This document shows, one piece after another, positions 20,145-29,051 of a stretch of 64,000 nt of DNA (positions are counted from its first letter, which is position 1; each line of letters opens with the position of its first letter). Source of the DNA: Henriciella sp. AS95 (GTDB lineage Bacteria; Pseudomonadota; Alphaproteobacteria; Caulobacterales; Hyphomonadaceae). The stretch covers positions 2,542,001 through 2,606,000 of the forward strand of contig NZ_JBBMQM010000001.1 of assembly GCF_038900055.1 (NCBI RefSeq), in the 5' to 3' direction. A program made the position numbers and the translations under genes. Under the pieces are notes generated by a model. The model saw nothing but the letters and a program-made list of their open reading frames with translations. It searched no databases and had not been told where the DNA came from.

Positions 20145-20150
20145 ACTGTG

Positions 20151-22178
20151 ATGGTGGAGACAATGACCGACGCACCAAGGGGCACGATACGCCAGGCGTT
20201 CGAACGCGCCCGTGGGCTTGTCCAGCAAGGGCAACGCACGCTCGCCGTGCAACAGCTTGAGGCCATTCTCGAAGCCGAGCCCAACGAAGTGAACGCGCTT
20301 CTCCTGCTGGGCTCGCTCCGGTCGGTCGAGGGCCGTCTGAAAGACGCCGAAGCATTGGTTCGCAAGGCGAGCGACCTAGCGCCGGACTTCCACGATGCCT
20401 CCCTTGAACTCGCCCGCATCCAGCGTCTGTCGAAGAATACGAGCGACGCGATCAATACGCTTCGAAAGCTCATCGATCGCGCTCCATCGAACAACCGCGC
20501 CTGGCAGCTTCTGGGCGACAGCCTCTATGAGAACGGCCAGACGCGCGAAGGCCGCGACGCGTTTCGACAGGCCGCTCAGGTGGATCCCCACCGCAACCAG
20601 ATCCGCGGCGCGATTGAGGCCCTGAAAGACGGTCGAAATCATGAGGCCGAGCAGTCCCTGCGTGCGGTGCTGACAGCCGAGCCAAACCATGTCCACGCGC
20701 TTGTAGGGCTCGCCTCGCTCGCCATTGAAGCTGGCGCAACCGAAGATGCCGAGCATCTCCTGGAACATGCGCGCCGCATTTCCCCCTATTCCGACATCGT
20801 CTGGCGCAATGTTGCCCGGCTTCATTCCGAACGCGCCAACAATGGCGCCGCCGTCGAGGCCGCACGGCGCGCTGTGGAGCTTGATCCGGACGCCGCCGAC
20901 GCCTGGTCGATGCTCGGCAACGTTCAGGCCTGGGGCCTGAAACCCGAAGAGGCCGAGGCAAGCTTTACCCGGTCGCTAGAGCTCCGGAATGAGCAGCCGC
21001 GTGTGTGGATGTCGCTTGGGCATGTCCGTAAAACGCTTGGCAATCGCCAAGGCAGCGAAGCCGCCTACAAGGAGGCGATCAGCCAGCAGCCTGATCTCGG
21101 TGAAGCCTTTTGGAGCCTCGCCGACCTCAAGACCTATGTTTTCTCAGACGCCGACCTGCAATCCATGCTGAGCATGCTGCAAACGCCCGGCGTAGGTGAC
21201 ACCGATCTAGCAGGGTTTCACTTCGCCCTCGGCAAGGCTTTCGAGGACCGCAAGGATTTCGGGCCGTCCTTCGAGCACTACGCTGCCGGCAATGCCATCA
21301 AGGCCAGACTCGATCCCTTCGACGCAGATGGTTTCAGCGACACCATCAATGCTGTCGAACAGGTCTTCGACACCGCTTTCATGGGCACGCCGCCGCTGCC
21401 GGCACCACCAGATGAAATCGTGCCGGTTTTCATCGTCGGGCTCCCCAGGTCAGGCTCGACTTTGGTTGAGCAGATTCTTGCCTCGCACTCGCGCGTCGAA
21501 GGCACGATGGAGCTGCCGCATATTCTCAACTATGTGCGTTCGATGAAGTCAGGCGGCGGTTACCCGCAATCTGTCGCCGACATGCCTCCGGAAGAGCTGC
21601 GCGCGCTTGGTGAGCGCTATATCGCCGAGACAGAGGCTTACCGGACCGGGCAGGACTTCTTCATCGACAAGATGCCGAACAACTTCCTGCATGTCGGCCT
21701 GATCGCGAAAATGCTGCCGCAAGCCGTATTTATCGATGCGCGGCGCGATCCGCGTGATTGCTGCCTGTCGGCCTTCAAGCAGAATTTCGCACGCGGTCAG
21801 ACTTTTAGCTACGGGCTCGATATTCTCGGGCAATATTACCGTGACTATCTGCGCGTCATGCGCCACTGGGACCACGTTCTGCCGGGGCGGGTTCACCGCG
21901 TTCAGTACGAATCCATGGTCTCCGATACAGAGCGCGAGATCCGCAATCTGCTCGCCCATTGCGGCCTCGATTTCGAACCGGCTTGCCTCGCCTTTCATGA
22001 AACCAGGCGCGCGGTTCGCACCGCTAGCGCTGAACAGGTGCGCCAGCCGATCTATGCGCGAGGCGTCGGCCACTGGAAGAATTTCGAACCGTGGCTTGGA
22101 GAGCTTTTTACCGCGCTCGGAGATGCAATTCCAAGCGACACCCCCAATGCGTCGGGCACGTCCGACAACAATATTTAA
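20151..22178 (+). CDS. TPR-repeat sulfotransferase fusion protein
   Basis: Residues about 10-330 are tandem tetratricopeptide repeats; residues about 425-660 are a sulfotransferase domain with the 5'-phosphosulfate loop VGLPRSGSTLVEQILASH and a 3'-phosphate-binding region RRDPRDCCLSAFKQNF. This architecture resembles protein or peptide sulfotransferases, with the repeats presenting the acceptor. GGGGAG lies nine bases before the chosen ATG (675 residues); a GTG one codon earlier and an ATG four codons later are alternatives. It lies inside a catabolic operon, an unusual setting with no obvious metabolic link. Confidence 0.85.
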   Translation: MVETMTDAPRGTIRQAFERARGLVQQGQRTLAVQQLEAILEAEPNEVNALLLLGSLRSVEGRLKDAEALVRKASDLAPDFHDASLELARIQRLSKNTSDAINTLRKLIDRAPSNNRAWQLLGDSLYENGQTREGRDAFRQAAQVDPHRNQIRGAIEALKDGRNHEAEQSLRAVLTAEPNHVHALVGLASLAIEAGATEDAEHLLEHARRISPYSDIVWRNVARLHSERANNGAAVEAARRAVELDPDAADAWSMLGNVQAWGLKPEEAEASFTRSLELRNEQPRVWMSLGHVRKTLGNRQGSEAAYKEAISQQPDLGEAFWSLADLKTYVFSDADLQSMLSMLQTPGVGDTDLAGFHFALGKAFEDRKDFGPSFEHYAAGNAIKARLDPFDADGFSDTINAVEQVFDTAFMGTPPLPAPPDEIVPVFIVGLPRSGSTLVEQILASHSRVEGTMELPHILNYVRSMKSGGGYPQSVADMPPEELRALGERYIAETEAYRTGQDFFIDKMPNNFLHVGLIAKMLPQAVFIDARRDPRDCCLSAFKQNFARGQTFSYGLDILGQYYRDYLRVMRHWDHVLPGRVHRVQYESMVSDTEREIRNLLAHCGLDFEPACLAFHETRRAVRTASAEQVRQPIYARGVGHWKNFEPWLGELFTALGDAIPSDTPNASGTSDNNI

Positions 22179-22196
22179 GACAGGAAAAGGCTGGCC

Positions 22197-23036
22197 ATGG
22201 TCGACATCATGTCAGGAAAACCCACCGCAGGAGCGGATGAACGCGAAGACCGGACGGGCCAGCCCAGCCAGGGCGTCGCCGTGATCACGGGCGCAGCGTC
22301 CGGCATCGGAAAAGCGATCGCTGAAAAGATGCTCGCCGATGGTTGGCATGTTCATATCTGTGACGCGAACCCGCAGGCTGTCGAAGCCTTTAACGCCGCC
22401 AATCCGAAAATCGGGGCGAGCCATGCCGATGTCAGTGATCCAGACCAGGTCGCTGCCCTTGTCGCTGACGTGATGGCCAAGCACGGCCGGATCGATATCC
22501 TCATCAACAATGCCGGTATTTCCGGCATGACGGCTCCGGTCGAGACGTTCGACCAGGAGGACTGGCGCCGCACGATAGATATCAACATCAATGGCAGCTT
22601 CTATTTCGTCCGCGAAGTCGTGCCTGCGATGAAGAAGGCCGGAAAAGGCGCAATCATCAATATTGCCTCGACCGCCGCCCTGTTCGGCTACCCTCAGCGC
22701 ACAGCCTACGCCACGTCGAAGTGGGCCATGCTCGGCTTTACCAAAACGCTCGCCATGGAGCTTGGTCCGCAGGGTATTCGCGTGAATGCGGTGTGCCCTG
22801 GCTCGGTGGAAGGTCCAAGGATCGACGGCGTCATCCAGCGCGATGCCGCACAACGCGGGCGCGATGCCGCAGACATAAGACGCGTTTACGAGTCCCAGGT
22901 CTCCATGCGCAAATTCGTTCGCGCAGAGGATATCGCCAACATGTGCGCTTTTCTGGCCTCCGACGCCGCCGCAATGGTTTCGGGCCAGATCATCGCTGTC
23001 GACGGGCACACTGAAAGCCTGTCCAACCCCCTATAA
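22197..23036 (+). CDS. Short-chain dehydrogenase/reductase, NAD-type
   Basis: Classical SDR of 279 residues: TGAASGIG cofactor loop (31-38), NNAG (104-107), catalytic Ser158, Tyr171 and Lys175. An Asp at the end of the second strand (ICDANPQ) favours NAD over NADP, fitting an oxidative role. About 25 extra residues precede the fold. Strong ribosome site AGGAAAAGG. It lies between the sulfotransferase and an MDR reductase, in the same unit as a BCCT transporter and opposite BKACE and thioesterase genes, so oxidation of a beta-hydroxy acid such as carnitine is a reasonable hypothesis, not an assignment. Confidence 0.88.
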   Translation: MVDIMSGKPTAGADEREDRTGQPSQGVAVITGAASGIGKAIAEKMLADGWHVHICDANPQAVEAFNAANPKIGASHADVSDPDQVAALVADVMAKHGRIDILINNAGISGMTAPVETFDQEDWRRTIDININGSFYFVREVVPAMKKAGKGAIINIASTAALFGYPQRTAYATSKWAMLGFTKTLAMELGPQGIRVNAVCPGSVEGPRIDGVIQRDAAQRGRDAADIRRVYESQVSMRKFVRAEDIANMCAFLASDAAAMVSGQIIAVDGHTESLSNPL

Positions 23037-23047
23037 CGAGGTACGAT

Positions 23048-24040
23048 ATGAAAGCGGTCTGGTTTGACCAGTTCGGTCCAGCAGGCGAAGTCCTGACCGT
23101 CGGCGAGAAGCCGACGCCCACGCCCGCAGCCGGCGAGGTCCTCGTCCGGCTGAAGACGAGCGGACCCAACCCGTCCGACGTCAAGAAGCGGGCGGCCTCC
23201 TTCCCCAACCTCCTCGACAATGGCTACGTCATTCCTCACAGCGATGGCGCCGGTATCATTGAAGCCGTTGGCGATGGCGTTTCACAGGAACGCGTTGGCG
23301 AACGTGTCTGGGTCTACCAGGCGCAATATGGCCGCCGGTTCGGCACAGCCGCCGAATATGTCGCTGTCGAAAGCCAACGAGCACCAAAGCTGCCAGATGC
23401 GGCGAGTTTCGAGATCGGGGCCTGCCTCGGCATCCCGGTCATGACCGCGCACAGGACCGTCTTTGCTGGCGGCGACGTCAAGGGACAGACCGTGCTGATC
23501 ACCGGCGGGGCCGGCCGGGTTGGCTATTACGCCATCCAGTGGGCTGCGATGGCCGGCGCGACCGTCATCGCGACCGCCAGTAATGATGCTGATGCGGCCA
23601 CCTGCCGCGAGGTCGGCGCGCAGCATGTCGTCAATCACCGGGATGAGGACTGGCCTGCGGACCTGCTCACCTTCACCAAGGGCGAAAAGGTTGATCGCAT
23701 CGTCGATGTCGACTTTGCGACCAATATCGAAAAGTCGCTCGAGATCATCCGCACCAGTGGGACCATCGCGACCTATTCCTCCGGTACCAATCTCAACCCG
23801 GTCATCCCGTTCTACCGAATGATGTTCATGGACCTCACCGTCTACATGGCCATCGTCTATGCCATGCCGGAAGAGGCCAAGCAGGCGGCGATCAAGGATA
23901 TCGACACCGCGCTCACCGCCGGGACACTAAAGCACCGCATCGCCGAAACGCTTCCGCTAGACGACTGCGCAAAGGCGCACAAGTTAATCGAAGACGGCAA
24001 GGCAAAAGGCTGCGTGGTCCTGCAGGTCGGGGATGCTTGA
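23048..24040 (+). CDS. NADPH:quinone reductase-like MDR oxidoreductase
   Basis: Medium-chain dehydrogenase/reductase of the zeta-crystallin/quinone oxidoreductase branch, 330 residues. N-terminal GroES-like domain (MKAVWFDQFGPAGEVL), no zinc-binding Cys/His set, nucleotide fold with ITGGAGRVGYYAIQWA. Members reduce quinones or activated double bonds with NADPH. It follows the SDR by 11 bases and its stop overlaps the next start by eight bases, so it belongs to the same unit. Its role in the pathway is not evident. Confidence 0.87.
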   Translation: MKAVWFDQFGPAGEVLTVGEKPTPTPAAGEVLVRLKTSGPNPSDVKKRAASFPNLLDNGYVIPHSDGAGIIEAVGDGVSQERVGERVWVYQAQYGRRFGTAAEYVAVESQRAPKLPDAASFEIGACLGIPVMTAHRTVFAGGDVKGQTVLITGGAGRVGYYAIQWAAMAGATVIATASNDADAATCREVGAQHVVNHRDEDWPADLLTFTKGEKVDRIVDVDFATNIEKSLEIIRTSGTIATYSSGTNLNPVIPFYRMMFMDLTVYMAIVYAMPEEAKQAAIKDIDTALTAGTLKHRIAETLPLDDCAKAHKLIEDGKAKGCVVLQVGDA

Positions 24041-25586
24041 TCGGGGGCACCCATCTTTCTGCTTTCTGATCAGCGTGATCACGCTCGCCTCGCTGATCCT
24101 GGCGGCATGCGCTTCGACGCCATCTGGCGGGCAGCGCGCTCCGGCGGTTGAGACCACATCTGGTACATTGTCTGGCGTCTCTTTCCTGGATAAGGGCGGC
24201 GAGTTCCTGGGTGTCCCGTTCGCTGCGCCTCCGACTGGAGACAGTCGATGGCATTCCCCTGCTCCACCCCAGCCTTGGCAAGGCACCCGTCCAGCCACCG
24301 CCTTCGCGCCGGCCTGCCCCCAAGGCGAGTATACGACGGCCTGGTATGCCGACCTGATCGCCGCCTTCGGTGGTGACTCGGAAACGGCCGCCCGGCCCGT
24401 CGGCGAAAGCGAAGATTGTCTCTACCTCAATATCTGGTCGCCGGACCTGACACCGGACGAGCCTCTGCCCGTCATGGTCTGGATCCATGGTGGCGCCTAT
24501 AAGGGCGGCTGGTCCTATGAGCCGAATTACCTCGGCGACCGCCTTGCCGAACGCGGCGTGATCGTCGTGTCCATCGCCTATCGCATGGGCCCATTCGGCT
24601 ATATCGGCCCGGACGGCCGCGCGAATTTCGGCCTGCAGGACCAGATCCGGGCGCTTGACTGGATCCAGTCGAACATCGCTCAGTTTGGTGGCAATGCAGA
24701 GAATGTAACCGTGTTCGGTGAGTCTGCCGGCGCATCATCGATCGGCACACTCATTGTGTCGCCCGCAGCAGACGGTCTGTTCGACAAAGCGATCCACCAA
24801 TCCGGCGGCTTTGAATTCATTGAGACCGGCACGACAGCCACGGCAGCAGAGGCGTTCGACACGCTGCAGGCCGCGCTTGGCGACGAAGATGCCCAGTCGG
24901 CAAGCTGGCTAACTATCCTGGAAGCGAGCAATGACGTGCTCTCGGACTACTGGTTCGCGCCCGTGACCGATGGCGCATTGCTGCCCCAATCGCCCCGACA
25001 ATTGCTTCGGGCAGGCCAGTTCAACGAGGTCGACATCATGATCGGCACGAATGCCGACGAATGGCTGATGTATATCGACCCCGCCAGCGCAGATGATGCC
25101 CTCGCGACCTGGCGCGACAGGCTCCCAGACGCGACGGGCCTTATCGATGCGCTCGTCGAAACGCATGGCGAAGTCGGCGCGCTTGACCGCATTGAGACCG
25201 CTGATCAGATGCGTTGCCCGGGCCGGATGCTTGCACGCGCCCTCGGGGGCGCCGGACAAAATGTCTACGCCTACCGCTTCACGCGCGTCCGGCCCGCCGA
25301 GACAGACCCGCCGCTGGGAAGCTATCATGGCGCCGAAATCCCGTACGTGTTCGGCACGCATGATGACTGGCTACCGACAGACGAAATCGATCGCGCGATC
25401 ACCGAAACAATGATGTCGGCCTGGGTCGCCTTTGCCCGGACGGGCTCGCCCCAGAGCGCTGAGGCCTGGCCGGACTATTCCGACACCGGAAAACTGCTTG
25501 AAATCGGCGATACGATTGGACCAGCCTCACCACTGGACGACGCGCTGTGCCAACACATTGATGCCTTCAGGAGGCTTGAAGAATGA
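24033..25586 (+). CDS. Type-B carboxylesterase, predicted lipoprotein (second copy)
   Basis: 517 residues with a clear lipoprotein signal (LILAAC, Cys26), oxyanion segment WIHGGAYKGG, nucleophile Ser231 in FGESAG and catalytic His432 in SYHGAEIPYVFG. Related to but clearly diverged from the esterase at the head of the operon, so the pair may differ in acyl preference. The stop overlaps the start of the BCCT transporter gene (ATGA), which suggests that hydrolysis at the membrane surface is coupled to uptake of the freed product. Confidence 0.9.
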   Translation: MLDRGHPSFCFLISVITLASLILAACASTPSGGQRAPAVETTSGTLSGVSFLDKGGEFLGVPFAAPPTGDSRWHSPAPPQPWQGTRPATAFAPACPQGEYTTAWYADLIAAFGGDSETAARPVGESEDCLYLNIWSPDLTPDEPLPVMVWIHGGAYKGGWSYEPNYLGDRLAERGVIVVSIAYRMGPFGYIGPDGRANFGLQDQIRALDWIQSNIAQFGGNAENVTVFGESAGASSIGTLIVSPAADGLFDKAIHQSGGFEFIETGTTATAAEAFDTLQAALGDEDAQSASWLTILEASNDVLSDYWFAPVTDGALLPQSPRQLLRAGQFNEVDIMIGTNADEWLMYIDPASADDALATWRDRLPDATGLIDALVETHGEVGALDRIETADQMRCPGRMLARALGGAGQNVYAYRFTRVRPAETDPPLGSYHGAEIPYVFGTHDDWLPTDEIDRAITETMMSAWVAFARTGSPQSAEAWPDYSDTGKLLEIGDTIGPASPLDDALCQHIDAFRRLEE

Positions 25587-27121
25587 CCACTGAAACCGGG
25601 GAAAAAACCCATCAGACAGACTGGGTCGCCTTCAGCGCCGCGAGCTTTCTCGTGCTGGCCGTCTGCGTCGCCCTGCTCGCCCAGCCGAGCACTGGCGCGG
25701 TGGTGCTGCCGGCGATCTATGACTGGATCGCGACTGAACTTGGTCCGCTCTACCTTCTGGCGGGCACAGCAACGATCATTTTCCTGGCCTGGCTGGCCTT
25801 TAGCCGGTTCGGCCATGTCCGGATCGGCGGCGCCGACGCAAAGGCGGAGTTCTCGAAAGTCAGCTGGGCCGGCATGCTGTTCTGCGCGGGCGTCGGGGCT
25901 GGCCTCATGTACTGGGCTGCGATCGAGTGGGCTTATTACCTCGATACACCGCCCTTCGGGATCGAGGCCCGAAGTCGGGAATCCCTGCAATGGGCGTCGG
26001 CCTATGGTCTCTTCCATTGGGGACCATCGGCCTGGGCCTTCTATTGCCTGCCGACCCTCGCGATTGCCTATGCCTACCATAACCGCAAGAGCCCCTATCT
26101 TCGCCTTAGCGCCGGGTGCGCCGGGTTTTCGGCGCTTGCGCCCAACACGCCGGGCGGGCGGGCCATCGACCTCATCTTCATGATCAGCCTTCTTGGCGGC
26201 GCGGGGTCATCGCTTGGATTCACCACACCGATGATCGCCGCCCTCATCGCCCGCATGCTCGGCATCGAAACCTCCTTCCAGCTGGAAGTGATCGCGATGG
26301 TCGTGATCATCGCCCTGTTTGCGACGAGCGCGGCCGTCGGCATCAAACAAGGCATCAAACGCCTGACGGACCTGAATGTCTGGCTCCTGTTCGGCTTTCT
26401 CGCCTTCGTGCTGTTCAGTGGCCCGACGGTCTGGCTCATCAAGACCGCGATCAATGCAACCGGCCTTGTTGCGCAGAATTTCATCCGCCTGAACAGCTGG
26501 ACCGAACCCTTCGGCACGACGGATTTCGTGAAGGACTGGACGATCTTCTACTGGGCCTGGTGGATCGCCTACGGACCGGTCGTCGGCCTTTTCGTCGCGC
26601 GTATCTCTCGCGGGCGAACCCTGCGCGAAATCATTTTCGGCATGCTGGGTTTCGGCACGCTGGGCGCCGGCCTCTTCTTCGTCATTCTCGGGAATTACGG
26701 CCTCTGGCTAGAGACAGTCGGCGGCATCGACATCAGCTCATACATTGATGAGAGCGGCGGGTCTGCGGCGATCGTCGAGATGATCTACCAGCTGCCCCTG
26801 CCCGCCCTCGCAGCAGGCGTGTTCTGTGTCGCGGCCATCGTGTTTTCCGCGACCACCTATGACTCGGCCTCCTACATCCTGGCCTCGAATGCGACGAAGT
26901 CGCTGCCGGCCGGAGACGATCCGGCGATCTGGCAGAGACTGTTCTGGGCGTTGATGCTGGGGCTGCTGCCGCTGAGCCTGCTTTTTGTCGGAGGTCAGCG
27001 CGTCGTTCAGACGGCCGCTCTGATCGCGTCGGTGCCGCTGATCCTGATCGGCGTGGTGATGGCCTGGTCGCTCGTGCGAAAGCTCAAGGCCGATCACCCG
27101 CCGGGTCAGGTTGCTGGTTAG
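25583..27121 (+). CDS. BCCT-family transporter (betaine/carnitine/choline)
   Basis: Secondary transporter of 512 residues with twelve membrane helices. Family hallmarks: FCAGVGAGLMYWAAIEWAYY in the region of helix 3 with the Gly-rich and Trp-box residues that bind trimethylammonium groups, and WAWWIAYGPVVGLFVARIS in the central Trp-rich segment. Substrates of the family are quaternary ammonium or sulfonium compounds such as betaine, carnitine, choline and DMSP. It is the last gene of the operon and ends convergently with the thioesterase gene, overlapping by four bases. Confidence 0.93.
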   Translation: MTTETGEKTHQTDWVAFSAASFLVLAVCVALLAQPSTGAVVLPAIYDWIATELGPLYLLAGTATIIFLAWLAFSRFGHVRIGGADAKAEFSKVSWAGMLFCAGVGAGLMYWAAIEWAYYLDTPPFGIEARSRESLQWASAYGLFHWGPSAWAFYCLPTLAIAYAYHNRKSPYLRLSAGCAGFSALAPNTPGGRAIDLIFMISLLGGAGSSLGFTTPMIAALIARMLGIETSFQLEVIAMVVIIALFATSAAVGIKQGIKRLTDLNVWLLFGFLAFVLFSGPTVWLIKTAINATGLVAQNFIRLNSWTEPFGTTDFVKDWTIFYWAWWIAYGPVVGLFVARISRGRTLREIIFGMLGFGTLGAGLFFVILGNYGLWLETVGGIDISSYIDESGGSAAIVEMIYQLPLPALAAGVFCVAAIVFSATTYDSASYILASNATKSLPAGDDPAIWQRLFWALMLGLLPLSLLFVGGQRVVQTAALIASVPLILIGVVMAWSLVRKLKADHPPGQVAG

Positions 27122-27537
27122 TTTTCCGCAGACGGCTCGACGAAACTTTCCGCGCCCGCACGCAGATCGTCCGGAATGGCGATCGCCTTGCGCGCGTCGA
27201 GGTCGAAGTAGACCGAAATGCTCTCCAGCGTCGCCGCGATATTGCCCTTGCTGAGATTGTGCATCTCATAGCGGATCGTCACCGACTTGCCGCCGATCTT
27301 CTCGAGCGCCCCGCGGACTTCGAGAAGATCGCCTTTCGCAATCTCATCCTGATACTCGATCGTATGTTTCACGTCGGCCCAGCCTGGCCCGCTGGATTCG
27401 CCCGGCGACCAGCCAAAGGCCTTGTTCAGAAAATGGTATGAAGCATCGTCGAACATGGCGACGTAGTGGCGCGTTGTCATGTGGCCCAAGACATCGCACA
27501 GCCATGGATGAGCCACCCCTTGATAGACGGTAATCAC
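27118..27537 (-). CDS. Hotdog-fold acyl-CoA thioesterase, similar to betainyl-CoA thioesterase (CdhB type)
   Basis: 4-hydroxybenzoyl-CoA-thioesterase-like hotdog protein of 139 residues, with [20 protein letters not shown] at the active-site helix. It starts at GTG overlapping the stop of the BKACE gene (GTGA), with GAGGAAG upstream. In known carnitine degradation a thioesterase of this type hydrolyses betainyl-CoA to betaine and CoA, directly after the BKACE step, and the two genes are neighbours. That pairing and the adjacent BCCT transporter support this role here; sequence alone would only say acyl-CoA thioesterase. Confidence 0.82.
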   Translation of the reverse strand: MITVYQGVAHPWLCDVLGHMTTRHYVAMFDDASYHFLNKAFGWSPGESSGPGWADVKHTIEYQDEIAKGDLLEVRGALEKIGGKSVTIRYEMHNLSKGNIAATLESISVYFDLDARKAIAIPDDLRAGAESFVEPSAEN

Positions 27538-28451
27538 GCCGACTTCCTCACAAGCGCCGGGGCGTCCTGCTTCTTCACATTCAGCGCCTTGCGCGCCTCA
27601 GCGGGTGTCTGGATGCTGGCGCCCATATTCTCGAGAATGGTGCGCGCTTTCTCAACCAGCTGCGCATTTGAGGCGAGGGTCCCTTTCGACAGGTAGAGAT
27701 TGTCTTCAAGGCCCACGCGGACGTGACCGCCAAGAAGCGCGGCTTGCGCAACCATCGGCATTTCCATCGCGCCAAGCGCAAAGCCGGCCCAGTTGGCGCC
27801 TTCCGGCAGATTGTCGACCATGGTCATGAAGTTCTGAGGCGTCGCCTCGGCCGCCCAGCGCACGCCCATGCACACTTGGAAGAGCGGCGGGGCATCGAGC
27901 AGGCGCTCTTCCTGGAGCTGCTTTGCAAACCAGATATGGCCAAGCTCGAACACTTCGAGTTCCGGCTTCACACCAATTTTCTGCAGGCGCTTTGCCCCAA
28001 GGCGCAGCATGTCGGGCGACGACACATAGACATAATTGCCGCCCGGATAGTTGAAGGATCCGCAGTCGAGCGAACAGATTTCCGGCAACAGGGCTTCGAC
28101 ATGCTCCATCCGTTCGACCTGGCCGACGAGGTCAGTTGCCTTTTCCAGGGCGAGCGGGTCTTCGTCGGGCCCCAGATAGAGATCGCCGCCCATACCGGTG
28201 GTGAGGTTGATCACAACATCGGTATCTTCCTCGCGGATCCGCTCGACGACTTCCCTGTAAAGGTCGACATCGCGGCTCGGCGCGCCGGTCTTTGGGTCAC
28301 GGACGTGAATATGCGCGATGGCTGCGCCCGCTTTTGCGGCCTCGATCGACGCCTTGGCGATTTCCTTCGGTGTGACCGGAACGTGCGGCGAGCGGTCGGC
28401 AGTTTCGCCGGATCCGGTGATGGCGCAGGTGATAATAATGTTGCGATTCAT
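27534..28451 (-). CDS. Beta-keto acid cleavage enzyme (BKACE, DUF849), probable 3-dehydrocarnitine cleavage (CdhC type)
   Basis: Zinc enzyme of the Kce family, 305 residues. It condenses a beta-keto acid with acetyl-CoA to give acetoacetate plus a new acyl-CoA. Zinc ligands His47 and His49 (HIHVRD) and Glu249 (GLEDNLYL) are present. Substrate varies widely in the family; the translationally coupled thioesterase and facing BCCT transporter point to 3-dehydrocarnitine, giving betainyl-CoA. First gene of a two-gene operon. No gene of the usual L-carnitine dehydrogenase type (CdhA) is adjacent. Confidence 0.85.
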   Translation of the reverse strand: MNRNIIITCAITGSGETADRSPHVPVTPKEIAKASIEAAKAGAAIAHIHVRDPKTGAPSRDVDLYREVVERIREEDTDVVINLTTGMGGDLYLGPDEDPLALEKATDLVGQVERMEHVEALLPEICSLDCGSFNYPGGNYVYVSSPDMLRLGAKRLQKIGVKPELEVFELGHIWFAKQLQEERLLDAPPLFQVCMGVRWAAEATPQNFMTMVDNLPEGANWAGFALGAMEMPMVAQAALLGGHVRVGLEDNLYLSKGTLASNAQLVEKARTILENMGASIQTPAEARKALNVKKQDAPALVRKSA

Positions 28452-28860
28452 ACGATTGTTTGATCCTGAAAAGGACTCCCGTGTTGTTGCGTACGCCTGA
28501 CTGAGTCACGAATGCGCGAAAGCGGCAAAGGCGCGATAAAAGAGAACAGCGATACGCCTTTGATTCTTCACCCTATTTCTAGAAAACAGGGCAAGCGCTC
28601 AAGCCGTCCTCAACGACGCTTTTATTATAATACCTGATGAACCAAATACCACCGTTTCAGGCCCGCTTTTTCATGCAATGTGCAATGGTGATTGCAGCCT
28701 GTGCACGATGCTGGCCCACCCACCCTCAGCTGCCGCAAACCTGGCGCCAGGCACGCTGCGCTTGCGCCTCTCATTGAGAGGGGCGACTCGCCGGAACGGA
28801 AAATGAAAAAGACTGAAATACGGGTGGCAGAGCGGGGTTGGAAGTGAACCCCGAAATGTT
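28452..28860. other. Non-coding stretch between the BKACE operon and tRNA-Lys
   Basis: About 400 bp without a supported gene and more AT-rich in the part near the BKACE start, where the operon promoter should lie. Two small inverted repeats are visible: CCTCTC/GAGAGG at 28767-28781 and GGGGTT/AACCCC at 28834-28852. The second begins eight bases beyond the tRNA 3' end and may help end or process the tRNA transcript. I see no operator or conserved RNA. Confidence 0.5.
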
Positions 28861-28936
28861 TGGTACGCCCAACAGGATTCGAACCTGTGACCTACTGATT
28901 AAAAGTCAGTTGCTCTACCAACTGAGCTATGGGCGC
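28861..28936 (-). tRNA. tRNA-Lys (anticodon TTT)
   Basis: Cloverleaf on the minus strand: acceptor GCGCCCA/TGGGCGT (first pair G-U), D arm GCTC-GAGC, anticodon stem ACTGA/TCAGT with loop CTTTTAA, T arm ACAGG/CCTGT with TTCGAAT, discriminator A and encoded CCA. With the CTT gene at 9.3 kb, both lysine codons are covered in this window. Confidence 0.97.
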
Positions 28937-29051
28937 GCCGAAGCGGTTTCCTAGTCGAGTGTGCAGGGAAGGTCAACGGACGCTTTCCCGCTAATTGCAG
29001 GTCAGTTGGTGCCATTATTTTGCCCTCAATTTCGCTTGGAATTGGCAAGCT

